Shown here: piece by piece, positions 9,418-18,900 of the stretch | Position numbering within the stretch: position 1 is the stretch's first letter | Layout: every line of letters begins with the position of its first letter | Source: Chryseobacterium vaccae | GTDB lineage: Bacteria > Bacteroidota > Bacteroidia > Flavobacteriales > Weeksellaceae | Length of the DNA: 64,000 bases | Direction of reading: 5' to 3' | NCBI RefSeq assembly: GCF_009602705.1 | Contig: NZ_VSWH01000001.1 | Location: 2,728,001-2,792,000 of the forward strand | Program-made: the position numbers and the translations under genes | The notes under the pieces: generated by a model | What the model was told of the DNA's origin: nothing | Database searches by the model: none | What the model saw: only the letters and a program-made list of their open reading frames with translations

Positions 9418-9786
9418 CTTTTTTATTTTCGAATTTATAGTATTGACAAGTCTTCCTGGTATGGGATATAGCTGTAAAAAAGTACTGAGAAATAAGAAAA
9501 TATCCAGGTTTTCCGGGATCTCCGGTGCACTTAAGAACTATTGAAAAATGCGTTATTTATCTAAAAATCAACGCTAATCGAGGCGCAAGATAAGAAAACT
9601 TATAGAAAATATGAAAAATATGGAGGACTTTATGATTTTATGATATCGGCTTTTAAGGCCACTTATCTAATGAAACTTAACCTGCAGATGAAAGATCTAC
9701 AAAAGCTTTAAGGTATCCCGCAGATTTCACAATTGACACAGATCTTTACAATTTTTCAATACTTACAAATTGGGTAAAGAATAAAA
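9418..9786. other. Intergenic stretch with no gene; decayed repeat-like sequence
   Basis: About 370 bases without a convincing ORF between the BCCT gene start and the terminator of the DUF695 gene. The part at roughly 9713-9750 (CCCGCAGATTTC followed by GACACAGATCTTT) resembles the short direct-repeat words often seen in flavobacterial gaps. The rest shows no recognisable riboswitch or RNA, and I found no clear TAnnTTTG box for the BCCT gene. Confidence 0.4.
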
Positions 9787-9816
9787 AATGCAGAAGAAAA
9801 ATTCCTCTGCATTTTG
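9786..9816 (-). terminator. Terminator of the DUF695 gene
   Basis: Inverted repeat AATGCAGA / TCTGCATT (about 9787-9794 with 9806-9813) directly downstream of the minus-strand stop. On the minus strand it is followed by a T-rich stretch (TTTTTTATTC). Confidence 0.8.
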
Positions 9817-10920
9817 TTAAACGGCATTATTGTAATATTTAAAATACTGCCAATATTTATCTTTAAAGATTCTGAATGAGGCTTTGTATTCAGGGTTGCT
9901 ATCTTGTATTGCTTTAAAAATTTTAGAAATTTCTCTGAAATCTTTTCCTGCAAAATAGCATTCCTTGACGTTATCAGCAGTCTCTCTACCTATATACAAA
10001 TATCCTTTCTCTTTCAGTTCTTCAATAGCTTTATCTTCAATATCGCTTAATTTTTCAAAATCTTCTTTTTCAGGAAGTCCGTCATTGTTATCTCCATTAT
10101 ATTGAAATTTAAGAACAGAAATCCAGGGATAAGAAGCCTTTGCATCATATTGTAGTAATGGAAGATTCATGCAGGCAATAAGCGGTCTTTCATTGCCTAA
10201 AGTAGCTCTGAGAACAGAAAATGTATCTTCTTCATTAGCTCTTTTTACCTTTTCATACTTTTCTGTAAATTCCTTCTCTCTCCATAGCAGGAAATCTTTC
10301 AGCTTTTCAATAGGAACCAATTCTTTTTTTGCCTGATCTTTTCCAATGATATTGAATACATCAATTTGCGTTGCGAAATTCAATTCACCTAAAAAATGGT
10401 CTAAAAATATACATATTCCGGTGGTAATCTGCCCTTTATTTTCTTCATTTACACCTTCGTAAACAAATGTAAGATCAATTTCGTCCGGATATTCTTCCGA
10501 TTCGTTGGAATAAAAGAAAACATTATCCCGTGTAAATTCATAACCGTTCATCTGAAGGGCTATATGATCTATATTTTTAGCCGGTTTTAAAGCGGTAAAC
10601 AGCCAATGATTGTACTTCGGGGCAGCATTGATTAATTCTTCAGCAAAAACCATATTTTTTATTTCTCCGTCTACCGTAATGATGAGCTCTGCAGTAGTAT
10701 CATCAGACATCCCTGTAAGAAAATAGAAGTGTTCATTGATCTGGCGCAGTTTAGGAGAGAGAACATCAAAAAAGTCCTTTTCAATGGATGACACCTCTCT
10801 GTTTTTCACAATTTCGTAAAAATCTTTCTCTCTGGTCTGAAACCAGTTCCAGAAGTCTTTATAGGTACGAATTTCCTGTCCTGGATCTTTTTTGCCGAGG
10901 ATTTTATCAAAAATGCCCAT
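9817..10920 (-). CDS. DUF695 domain-containing protein
   Basis: A 367-residue soluble protein without a signal peptide. The C-terminal third (about residues 245-360) has the DUF695 pattern: an MNLPLL strand, YPWISVLKFQY, NDGLPEKEDFEKLSDIED, then YIGRETADNVKECYF and a terminal WQYFKYY. The N-terminal two thirds look like a second alpha/beta domain with a KDFWNWFQTREKDFYEIV start, seen in related proteins with this architecture. The biochemical role is unknown. It ends 8 bases before hutI begins its own reading direction downstream; that is, hutI stops at 10929 and this ATG is at 10920, so the two are probably one transcript. Nothing in the sequence ties it to histidine breakdown apart from position. 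Confidence 0.8.
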   Translation of the reverse strand: MGIFDKILGKKDPGQEIRTYKDFWNWFQTREKDFYEIVKNREVSSIEKDFFDVLSPKLRQINEHFYFLTGMSDDTTAELIITVDGEIKNMVFAEELINAAPKYNHWLFTALKPAKNIDHIALQMNGYEFTRDNVFFYSNESEEYPDEIDLTFVYEGVNEENKGQITTGICIFLDHFLGELNFATQIDVFNIIGKDQAKKELVPIEKLKDFLLWREKEFTEKYEKVKRANEEDTFSVLRATLGNERPLIACMNLPLLQYDAKASYPWISVLKFQYNGDNNDGLPEKEDFEKLSDIEDKAIEELKEKGYLYIGRETADNVKECYFAGKDFREISKIFKAIQDSNPEYKASFRIFKDKYWQYFKYYNNAV

Positions 10921-10928
10921 AAGAGTGT

Positions 10929-12155
10929 TTATTTTACAAGGTTTCCATCAATATAAACATGTTCTGCACTTAAGCTTCCCTGATTGTAAAGGATATTCTG
11001 GAAGTTATTGGTTTTAAACGTCACAAAGTCTGCTTTTTTACCAGGTTCCAGTTTCCCTCTGTCTTCCAGATTAAGAGCATACGCAGCACGGTAAGTCATT
11101 CCTGCCAGAACTTCTGCCGTCGTCAGTTTTTGGAATGTTGCCAGAATAGAAGCCTGGGTAATTAAATTCCCCATAGGTGCCGATCCCGGATTCCAGTCAC
11201 TTGCAATCGCTACAATAGCACCTGCATCCAGTAATTTTCTTGCCGGAGTAAATTTCTCTCCCAACCCTAAGCTTGCCCCCGGAAGTGCTGTTGCCACTGT
11301 ATCCGATTCTGCTAAAAACTGAATATCTTCATCAACCGTTGCTTCCAGATGATCTGCGGATTTTGCTCCTACTTCCACAGCTATTCGAGAACTTCCCGGG
11401 GTAAACTGGTCTGCGTGAACAGTAATTTCAAAACCTAAGTCTTTAGTTTTAAGTAAGAAATCTTTACTTTCTTCTGGCTGGAACGCAGATTTTTCAATAA
11501 ATATATCGACACGCTGTGCCAAGTTTTCTTCTTTTACTTTTGGTAAAATTTCGGTAAGAATGTATTCTAAATATTCAGGATTGCTTCCTTCGAAGTCTCT
11601 AGGCTTTAAATGAGCAGAAAGACAGGTGGGAACTAAAGTAGCTTTAGTGGACTCCTGTGCTTTTTTGATGATCCGAAGCATCTTCAATTCATTTTCCACA
11701 TCCAGACCGTAACCGCTTTTTACTTCAATGGTTGTAATTCCAAGATCAACCAGAAATTTGATTCTTTCTAATAATGTTTTCAGCAATTCTTCTTCTGAAG
11801 CTTTTCTTGTGTGCTGTACAGAACTCCAGATTCCTCCTCCACTTTCAGCGATTTCCAGATATGTTTTCCCGGCGTTACGCATTGCAAAATCATTAGCTCT
11901 GTTTCCTCCGAAACAGATGTGCGTATGTGAATCTACGAAGGCAGGAAGAACAACCTGTTCTCCTCCCATCTTTTCAATTTCTATTGTTGGGTTTTCTGAT
12001 CTTAACGTATCAAAATTTCCAATTTTCTGAATGATATTGTTATCTACTACAATTCCTCCGTCAACAATAATTTCCAGTTGCTCATCAGAAAGTTTTCCTC
12101 TTAATGGTAAGTTGGCAAGTGTTACTACCTGCCTGAATGGTCCTAGTAATTTCAT
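10929..12155 (-). CDS. hutI: Imidazolonepropionase
   Basis: A 408-residue amidohydrolase that opens 4-imidazolone-5-propanoate to N-formimino-glutamate, the third step of histidine degradation. The metal motif DSHTHICFGGNR places His77 and His79, and the downstream HADQF and ASDWNPGSAP blocks supply the remaining metal and catalytic residues. GYGLDVENELKMLR is a hallmark of HutI. The length matches the family. The product is the substrate of HutG encoded at 6355-7278 on the same strand, while hutH and hutU are not in the window. It is divergent from ruvB across a 235-base gap. Confidence 0.95.
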   Translation of the reverse strand: MKLLGPFRQVVTLANLPLRGKLSDEQLEIIVDGGIVVDNNIIQKIGNFDTLRSENPTIEIEKMGGEQVVLPAFVDSHTHICFGGNRANDFAMRNAGKTYLEIAESGGGIWSSVQHTRKASEEELLKTLLERIKFLVDLGITTIEVKSGYGLDVENELKMLRIIKKAQESTKATLVPTCLSAHLKPRDFEGSNPEYLEYILTEILPKVKEENLAQRVDIFIEKSAFQPEESKDFLLKTKDLGFEITVHADQFTPGSSRIAVEVGAKSADHLEATVDEDIQFLAESDTVATALPGASLGLGEKFTPARKLLDAGAIVAIASDWNPGSAPMGNLITQASILATFQKLTTAEVLAGMTYRAAYALNLEDRGKLEPGKKADFVTFKTNNFQNILYNQGSLSAEHVYIDGNLVK

Positions 12156-12363
12156 TTATTTAGACTATGGGTTAGAAGATGAACTATTTAATTCATGATT
12201 TCAGATCAATCATAATTTTAAATTCATAGTTCAACTTTAATATTTCCTCTCAAAAATACTTAAAATATCTCAATATATTAAACTCATTACGCGATCTGCT
12301 TTCATCCCGGCCCTGGTCTCTGTGCTTTTCTCAATCTGCCTTTCAACCTTATTCTAAATTTCC

Positions 12364-12371
12364 TATCTTTG
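12364..12371 (+). promoter_or_regulatory. Promoter -7 box for ruvB
   Basis: TATCTTTG fits the Bacteroidota -7 consensus TAnnTTTG and lies 19 bases before the ruvB ATG. I see no clear TTTG -33 element at normal spacing. Confidence 0.6.
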
Positions 12372-12390
12372 AAGTAAATGAAATGAATTA

Positions 12391-13413
12391 ATGCCAGATT
12401 TTTTACATCCAGATAAGGAAAATTACTCGCATGAAGAGCTTATGCAGGAAGAGCAGATCCGGCCCCAGAGTTTTAAAGACTTTGCGGGTCAGAGAAAAAC
12501 GTTGGAAAACCTTGAGGTTTTTGTATCGGCTGCCAAAAGACGTGGTGGCGCTCTCGATCATGTTCTTCTTCATGGTCCTCCGGGCCTGGGTAAAACCACT
12601 TTAGCGAATATCATTGCCAATGAACTGGGAGTAAACTGCAAGATTACTTCCGGCCCTGTATTGGATAAACCGGGAAGTCTGGCGGGACTGCTGACTAATC
12701 TGGAGGAAAATGATGTTCTTTTTATTGATGAAATTCACCGTCTTTCTCCTGTAGTGGAAGAATATCTTTATTCTGCGATGGAGGATTACAAAATAGATAT
12801 TATGCTGGAAACCGGCCCTAATGCACGCAGTGTACAGATCGGGCTTAATCCTTTCACTCTGGTAGGAGCTACCACCCGAAGCGGAATGCTGACTAAACCC
12901 ATGCTGGCCAGATTCGGGATTCAAAGCAGGCTGGAATACTATTCTGTAGAGCTTTTATCTATGATTATTCAGAGAAGTTCAAGAGTTTTAGGAAGCACTA
13001 TTTATGAGGATGCAGCCATAGAAATAGCCCGAAGAAGCCGCGGAACTCCAAGAATTGCCAATGCTCTGCTGAGAAGGGTACGCGATTTTGCTGAAATAAA
13101 AGGGAATGGTGAGATTGAAATCAACATTACAAAATATGCCCTGAATTCTCTTAACGTAGACGAGTTTGGTCTGGATGAAATGGATAATAAGATCATGCGT
13201 GTCATGATTGAAAATTTTAAAGGGAAACCGGTCGGAATTTCCGCTTTGGCAACCTCTATCGGAGAAAATCCTGAAACTGTAGAAGAGGTGTATGAACCAT
13301 TCCTAATCCAGGAAGGTTTTATTATTAGAACACCGAGAGGAAGGGAAGTCACTGACAAAGCCTACAAACATTTAAATATTTCAAGACCTAAGAATCCGGG
13401 AGAACTTTTCTGA
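12391..13413 (+). CDS. ruvB: Holliday junction ATP-dependent DNA helicase RuvB
   Basis: A 340-residue AAA+ motor that, with RuvA, drives branch migration of Holliday junctions in recombination and repair. Walker A GPPGLGKT is at residues 62-69 and Walker B FIDEIH at 111-116; [18 protein letters not shown] contains sensor 1 and the arginine finger region, and [19 protein letters not shown] is sensor 2. The C-terminal winged helix covers about residues 265-335. The length is typical. The next gene (PaiB-like) starts 63 bases downstream on the same strand. Confidence 0.98.
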   Translation: MPDFLHPDKENYSHEELMQEEQIRPQSFKDFAGQRKTLENLEVFVSAAKRRGGALDHVLLHGPPGLGKTTLANIIANELGVNCKITSGPVLDKPGSLAGLLTNLEENDVLFIDEIHRLSPVVEEYLYSAMEDYKIDIMLETGPNARSVQIGLNPFTLVGATTRSGMLTKPMLARFGIQSRLEYYSVELLSMIIQRSSRVLGSTIYEDAAIEIARRSRGTPRIANALLRRVRDFAEIKGNGEIEINITKYALNSLNVDEFGLDEMDNKIMRVMIENFKGKPVGISALATSIGENPETVEEVYEPFLIQEGFIIRTPRGREVTDKAYKHLNISRPKNPGELF

Positions 13414-13476
13414 TTCAGGGTTTTAAGTTCAAGGTTCAGATTTCAGAGTTTAAAGTTAATGAGAAGTTATTAGTTT

Positions 13477-14091
13477 ATGTTTATTCCTAAATTATACAGA
13501 AGTGAAGATTTCGATGTGATGAGAACAATTATCAGCGAAAATTCTTTTGCTTTATTGATTTCCTCGGTGGATAAAATCAGGGCCACCCATTCTATGATGA
13601 TGCTTAACGAAAATGATCCTGAAAATGTTTATATTGAAACTCATATTTCCAAAGCCAATCCTCAGGCAAAGACTTTAAAGGATGGCGATGAAGTACTGTG
13701 TGACTTTTTAGGAGCCCATACTTATATTTCAAGCAGCTGGTATGATCATATTAATGTTTCAACATGGAATTATGAAGCGGTACAGATTTATGGAAAAATA
13801 CAGTTAATGAACTCTGAAGAGCTTTATCTGCATCTTGAAAAACTGACTTCCAAGTATGAAAAATTTCAGCAGTGTCCGATGATGGTTAAAGATATGGGAC
13901 AGGAATTTGTAAAAAAGGAAATGAAAGGGGCTTTTGGGCTGAAGATCATTCCGACGGAAATATTCATCAAACAGAAGCTTTCGCAAAACAGAAAAGAAGG
14001 GGATTTTCAAAGTATCATTTCACATCTTGAAAATTCTTCTGATATTTATGGAGCAAAGATTGCTGAAAAAATGAAATTAATACAGAAATAA
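13477..14091 (+). CDS. FMN-binding PaiB-like protein
   Basis: A 204-residue protein of the split-barrel flavin-binding PaiB family. The N-terminal MFIPKLYR, the block THSMMMLN, HISKANPQ, and AHTYISSSWYDHINVSTWNY are the conserved FMN and dimer contacts of the family. Bacillus PaiB is described as a negative regulator of sporulation and protease genes, but most homologues have no established role and lack a DNA-binding motif, so I do not assign regulation here. It lies 14 bases before the MBL-fold gene, and coaE follows, forming a likely three-gene unit. Confidence 0.85.
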   Translation: MFIPKLYRSEDFDVMRTIISENSFALLISSVDKIRATHSMMMLNENDPENVYIETHISKANPQAKTLKDGDEVLCDFLGAHTYISSSWYDHINVSTWNYEAVQIYGKIQLMNSEELYLHLEKLTSKYEKFQQCPMMVKDMGQEFVKKEMKGAFGLKIIPTEIFIKQKLSQNRKEGDFQSIISHLENSSDIYGAKIAEKMKLIQK

Positions 14092-14105
14092 TAATCAAAA
14101 TATAT

Positions 14106-14972
14106 ATGAAGCTATATCCAATACAATGTGGAAAATTTAAACTGGATGGCGGTGCCATGTTTGGCGTCGTCCCAAAGAGTCTGTGGGAAAAAACCAATCC
14201 TGCAGACGAAAGAAACCTGATTGAACTGGGAACCCGTTCACTGCTTGTTGAAGACGGAAAGAAACTAATCCTGATAGACTGCGGTCTGGGTAATAAACAG
14301 GATGATAAATTCTTCGGGCATTACTCGCTTTGGGGCGATGATAACCTTGATAAGAATTTAAAAAAATTCGGTTTCATAAGAGAAGACATTACGGATGTTT
14401 TCCTTACTCACCTTCATTTTGACCACTGCGGAGGTGCTATTGAATGGAATGATGACAGAACGGGATACAGACCCGCCTTTAAAAACGCACAGTTCTGGAC
14501 CAATGAAAACCACTGGCAATGGGCTACAGAACCTAATGCCAGAGAAAAAGCCAGCTTTCTGAAAGAAAATATCATTCCAATGCAGGAAAGCGGACAGCTC
14601 AACTTTTTACCACTTCCTACAACAGGAAATTACGGATTTGCCCCTGATTTGAAAATGGACGTGATTTTTGTGGACGGACATACCGAAAAACAGATGCTTC
14701 CGGTTATTCAGTATCAGGAAAAAACAATTGTCTTTGCTGCGGATCTTATTCCTACTGCAGGACACATTAACCAGGTGTATGTAATGGGCTATGATACAAG
14801 ACCTCTCCTTACTCTTGAAGAGAAAGGAAAGTTCCTGAAACAGTGTATTGACAATGAATATTTACTATTCTTTGAACACGATGCCCATCATGAACTGGCC
14901 AGTCTTAAAATGACAGAAAAAGGAGTAAGGCTTGATGAAACCTATAGTTTTAATGATGTTTTTGGATATTAA
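14106..14972 (+). CDS. MBL-fold metallo-hydrolase
   Basis: A 288-residue metallo-beta-lactamase-fold hydrolase. The zinc motif HLHFDH (His102, His104, Asp106, His107) is followed by NENHWQWA, VDGHTEKQ, FAADLIPTAGH and FFEHDAHHE, which supply further ligands, so both metal sites appear intact. There is no signal peptide, so it is probably cytoplasmic. The spacing resembles lactonase-like or quorum-quenching MBL enzymes, but members with this pattern are widely left as generic hydrolases and the substrate cannot be told. It starts 14 bases after the PaiB-like gene and ends 9 bases before coaE. Confidence 0.88.
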   Translation: MKLYPIQCGKFKLDGGAMFGVVPKSLWEKTNPADERNLIELGTRSLLVEDGKKLILIDCGLGNKQDDKFFGHYSLWGDDNLDKNLKKFGFIREDITDVFLTHLHFDHCGGAIEWNDDRTGYRPAFKNAQFWTNENHWQWATEPNAREKASFLKENIIPMQESGQLNFLPLPTTGNYGFAPDLKMDVIFVDGHTEKQMLPVIQYQEKTIVFAADLIPTAGHINQVYVMGYDTRPLLTLEEKGKFLKQCIDNEYLLFFEHDAHHELASLKMTEKGVRLDETYSFNDVFGY

Positions 14973-14981
14973 TTTTTAATC

Positions 14982-15611
14982 ATGGAAGAATTACATTCAG
15001 AAACACAGAAAGCAGAACCGGAACCATCACCCAAGATTATTGGACTCACCGGAGGAATAGGATCAGGAAAAACAACGGTTGCCCGTTTTATTGAAGAATT
15101 GGGGTTTCCGGTTTATTATTCGGATGACAGAGCAAAAAGTATCGTCAACGATAATGAAGATTTAAAAATAAAGATCAAAGAATTATTAGGAGAAGATGCC
15201 TATGATAAGGATGGTCTTTATGACCGGAAATTTGTTGCCGGAAAAGTTTTCAACAATAAAGATCTGCTCCAGCAATTAAACGAGATCATTCACCCTGCAG
15301 TAAGAATTGATTTTGAGGAATGGGTAAAAAAACAAACGAAGTATCTGGTTTTTAAAGAAACAGCTTTATTGTTTGAATTAAAACTTAACAGGCAATGTTA
15401 TAAGTCTCTTTTAGTGACGGCAGAAGATAATATCAGAACCAAGAGAGTGATGGACCGTGATGGCAAAACCTACCGCGAAGTAGAAGCTGTTATGGAAAAA
15501 CAGATGCCTGAAAAAGATAAAATAAGACTGGCAGACTGTATTATCTATAACAACACTAATCTGGAGGATCTTAAAGAACAGACCGAAAAGATCATTTTTA
15601 CTATTGAATAA
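14982..15611 (+). CDS. coaE: Dephospho-CoA kinase
   Basis: A 209-residue P-loop kinase that phosphorylates the ribose 3' hydroxyl of dephospho-CoA in the last step of coenzyme A synthesis. GGIGSGKTT (residues 24-32) is the P-loop, YYSDDRAK carries the acidic substrate-binding pair, and the NEIIHPAVR block is a CoaE hallmark. The N-terminus has about 17 extra polar residues (Glu/Ser/Pro-rich) before the first strand, with no later Met to use instead. It is the last gene of the plus-strand run and ends 53 bases before a terminator. Confidence 0.96.
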   Translation: MEELHSETQKAEPEPSPKIIGLTGGIGSGKTTVARFIEELGFPVYYSDDRAKSIVNDNEDLKIKIKELLGEDAYDKDGLYDRKFVAGKVFNNKDLLQQLNEIIHPAVRIDFEEWVKKQTKYLVFKETALLFELKLNRQCYKSLLVTAEDNIRTKRVMDRDGKTYREVEAVMEKQMPEKDKIRLADCIIYNNTNLEDLKEQTEKIIFTIE

Positions 15612-15661
15612 ATCAATTCCTGTTAACTTCTTTATTTTACATTACAGAATTGAAACCATAA

Positions 15662-15697
15662 AAATAAGCCCTCAAAAATGAGGGCTTATTTTATTTA
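15662..15697. terminator. Terminator downstream of coaE
   Basis: AATAAGCCCTCA - AAAA - TGAGGGCTTATT, a perfect 12-bp stem with a tetraloop followed by T-rich sequence. Confidence 0.9.
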
Positions 15698-15893
15698 ATC
15701 TGAGTTCGGGCTAAGAAGGATGATTAGTTATAGGCATTGAAGCTCACTGTTAAATCAAACTGCCTTAAAAAGATAAAGTACTTTAAAATTTAAAGAATCA
15801 TCCTTAATATTCTAACCTATGAACCTCAATTGATACTAATCTACAAGCTTTCTCATGGCAGCCGGAAGAAGGGTTTTTAAAAATTTTGAAACC

Positions 15894-15934
15894 AAAAAAA
15901 AGCCCTCATTTCTGAGGGCTCATTTTATTTGAAA
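15894..15934. terminator. Terminator of the T9SS FN3 protein gene
   Basis: AGCCCTCA - TTTC - TGAGGGCT with A-rich sequence on the left, suitable for the minus-strand gene that ends at 15943. The eight-base arm is identical to that of the coaE terminator 230 bases away. Confidence 0.88.
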
Positions 15935-15942
15935 TTTATTGA

Positions 15943-18900
15943 TTATTCTTTGATAAATTTCTTTTGTACGGTGTTACCGTTGTCATCAATATCAATTACA
16001 TATACTCCGTTGATCAGTCTGCTTACATTGATCTGGTTGTTTAACAGAATACCTTCTGCGATCACCTGACCTGCTGCATTGTAAATTTTATATTTCGCTT
16101 TTTTGCTGATATTTTTCACAAACAACACTGAACTTACAGGGTTTGGATAGATCATGATATCATCCTGGTTCAATGAATTCGGAACACCTTGTTTAGCAAT
16201 TCTTACAGAATAGTCTTCAACCTCTCCGTTCTTCATATTCACACAGTTTACTGGAATACCATCTCTTTCCATTGCAACTCTCATCACAACATATTTATGA
16301 GTAGATGTACTTACGAATGCATCAGCCGGTACACTGAATGTTCCTGATACAGGAGTTGTTGTATTCGGTGGTGAAGTAAATACTCTTTCATTGATATCAA
16401 AGTATCCGTTTCTGTTAAAGTCAATCCATACAGCAATACCTTCATTATGATTAGTACCAGTCCATTTTTTCTCGATTGAAATCTCATTTCCTGTAGATCC
16501 TTGAACAAGTTCAATGAAAGCACCCGGAACTCCTGTATAATCTGTATAGCTTGATGCTCCTGATTCATTCTTCATTTCAGGTCTTCCGTTAGGTTTTACT
16601 GTAACTTTAGAAATATGTTCTCCCGTAGAGCTTAGTGCTCCCATCTGGCAGTAGATTACGGTTGGTGTTGTGAAATAGTACGGAGGAGTATAAGTTCCAG
16701 GGGTACCATTACATACGTTCACAACCTGCATTTCATATCTCGTAAGTTCAGTTAATCCTGTGATTGTATAAGTAGGATTTACTGTTGTAACTGTTGTCCA
16801 GCTCGGAATACCTACTTTTCTGTATCTAAGGATATATGTTGCTCCAGTGAATCCTTCCCATACTACTTCAGCACTTGTTGGAGTAAGCTGAGTAATTGTT
16901 AATCCCGGAGGAGGAAGTTCACAAATTCTATCTGTTGTAAATACTTTTGGATTAGAATATGGATTAATTCCAGATTCTCCATTACACTTGTTCGCCACTC
17001 TTACTTCATAAGTAGTATATGGATCCAGGTTGTTCAACTGGTACGTGTTAGTAGGAGGTACAATACCTGTAATCTGATTCCAGGTAGTTGTTCCAACTTT
17101 TCTCCATTCAAAAATGTATGTTGAACTAGCTACTACCGGAGCCCAAGTAATGAGTGCTGAGGTAGAAGTAATATTACTTACCGTAACATTCGGAGGAGTA
17201 GGATCACATCTTGTTGTGAATGTCTTTATTGGTGTAAAGTTTCCTGTTACTCCACCACAAACCGCAGCAATCTGAACTTCATAAGTGGTAGCATTTGCCA
17301 ATCCTGTAATAACAAGTGGAACGTTATTCAGAACAGTAGAAGCATATACTTCTGTCCAGGTTCCAGGAGGAGGTCCCTGTGTTCTGTATCTTACAAGATA
17401 CGTAACTGTAGTTGCAGGACCATTAAAAGCAATTGTCGCAGAGTTGTGTGTAGGTGTAATAGTAGGCTGGTTTGGAGTAGTTGATGTACATGGTCTGATT
17501 CTTACCGCATAATCTTCCACTTCTCCGTTAGCCGCATTCTGACATATTGTTGGTGCGCTTCCACGTTTCAATACCACTCTCATTGTGGTAGTATACTGTC
17601 CTACATAAGCATCAGCCGGAACATTGAAAGTTCCTGTAATAGGAGTAGTTGTATTTGACGGTGAAATAAGGATACGCTCTCCTGTTTCAAACTGTCCGTT
17701 TCTGTTGAAGTCAATCCAAACTGTAATAGCATCACTATTGGTTGCTGCTGTCCAGCCTTTAGCTACAGAAATTTTATTACCGACAGAACCTGCATCAAGA
17801 GTGATCAGAGTTTCCGGTGTTGTGTAGCTGAAATAATTGGTCTGTACAGTAGTGTTACTCATTACCGGTACACCAGGGTTAATAGAAGTAACGGTTACAT
17901 TTGAAATGTGGTCGTTAGTTCCTGTACCTGTCATATCACAATATGATAACGGAGGTGTAGTAAACTGTACTGCTGTAGAATATGCTCCCGCAACACCTGT
18001 TCCACACTTGGTAGAAATCTGTACATCATATTTAGTCTGCTCTAAAAGACCAGTAATGGTATAGTTATTTACCCCTGCTGCTAAAGGAACAGCTGGAATA
18101 GTATAGGTACCAGCTGTTGCCAGTTTCCATCTGATGGTGTAAGAAGCGTTTGCAACTGCATTCCAATATACTGTAGCTGTGTTTGCAGTAACGTTGGTTA
18201 CTGTAATATTGGAAGGCGGAGCATTAGTACATGCCGGCTGATCAACCAATTTTACAGCATAATCTTCTACTTCACCATAAGTAAATGTACCACAGGCTTC
18301 AGGAGCACTGCTTTCTCTTAAAGCGACACGCATACGGGTAGTAAGTGCACCGCCATAAGCACCTTCTGCTACGGTTGGTACGTAGAAAGTTGCAGTAACC
18401 GGAGAAGTAGTATTGCTTCCGGAAGTTAAAACTTTTTCTGAAGGCTCAAATACACCATTTCTGTTAAAGTCAATCCAAACTGCGGTTGCAAAAGACCATT
18501 GGTAATCCGGCCATGTCTTGGTAATTGTAACCGTATTATTATTTAATCCTCTTGATAAAGTAATCAATCTTGTAGCGTCAGTAGTATAGTCCGTATAATT
18601 ACTGAAACCAGAAGTACTTGTCACTGGTATACCACCTGTTGGGTTTACTACAACTTTGCTGATATACCCATCAATTGTTGCACTTGTAGAAGCTGCAGCG
18701 CAATACGTAATAGGAGGAGTGGTAAAGAATACTCCGGCAGAGAATGGTCCCTGGTTTCCATTACATTTGGTCGCAATCTGAACTTCATACTGAGTCTGTT
18801 CAGTCAGACCTGTAAGAGCCAAACTTGATGTCAGAGGTGTATTTATGTTAACTGTTGTCCAAGCTCCGTTAGGTGCTACCCTATACTGTACTACATAGGT

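Larger units (their letters stand above)
15612..15942. other. Convergent gap with two look-alike hairpins
   Basis: About 330 bases between coaE and the convergent FN3 gene. It holds one terminator near each gene end and nothing else I can identify in the 200 bases between them. Confidence 0.5.
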
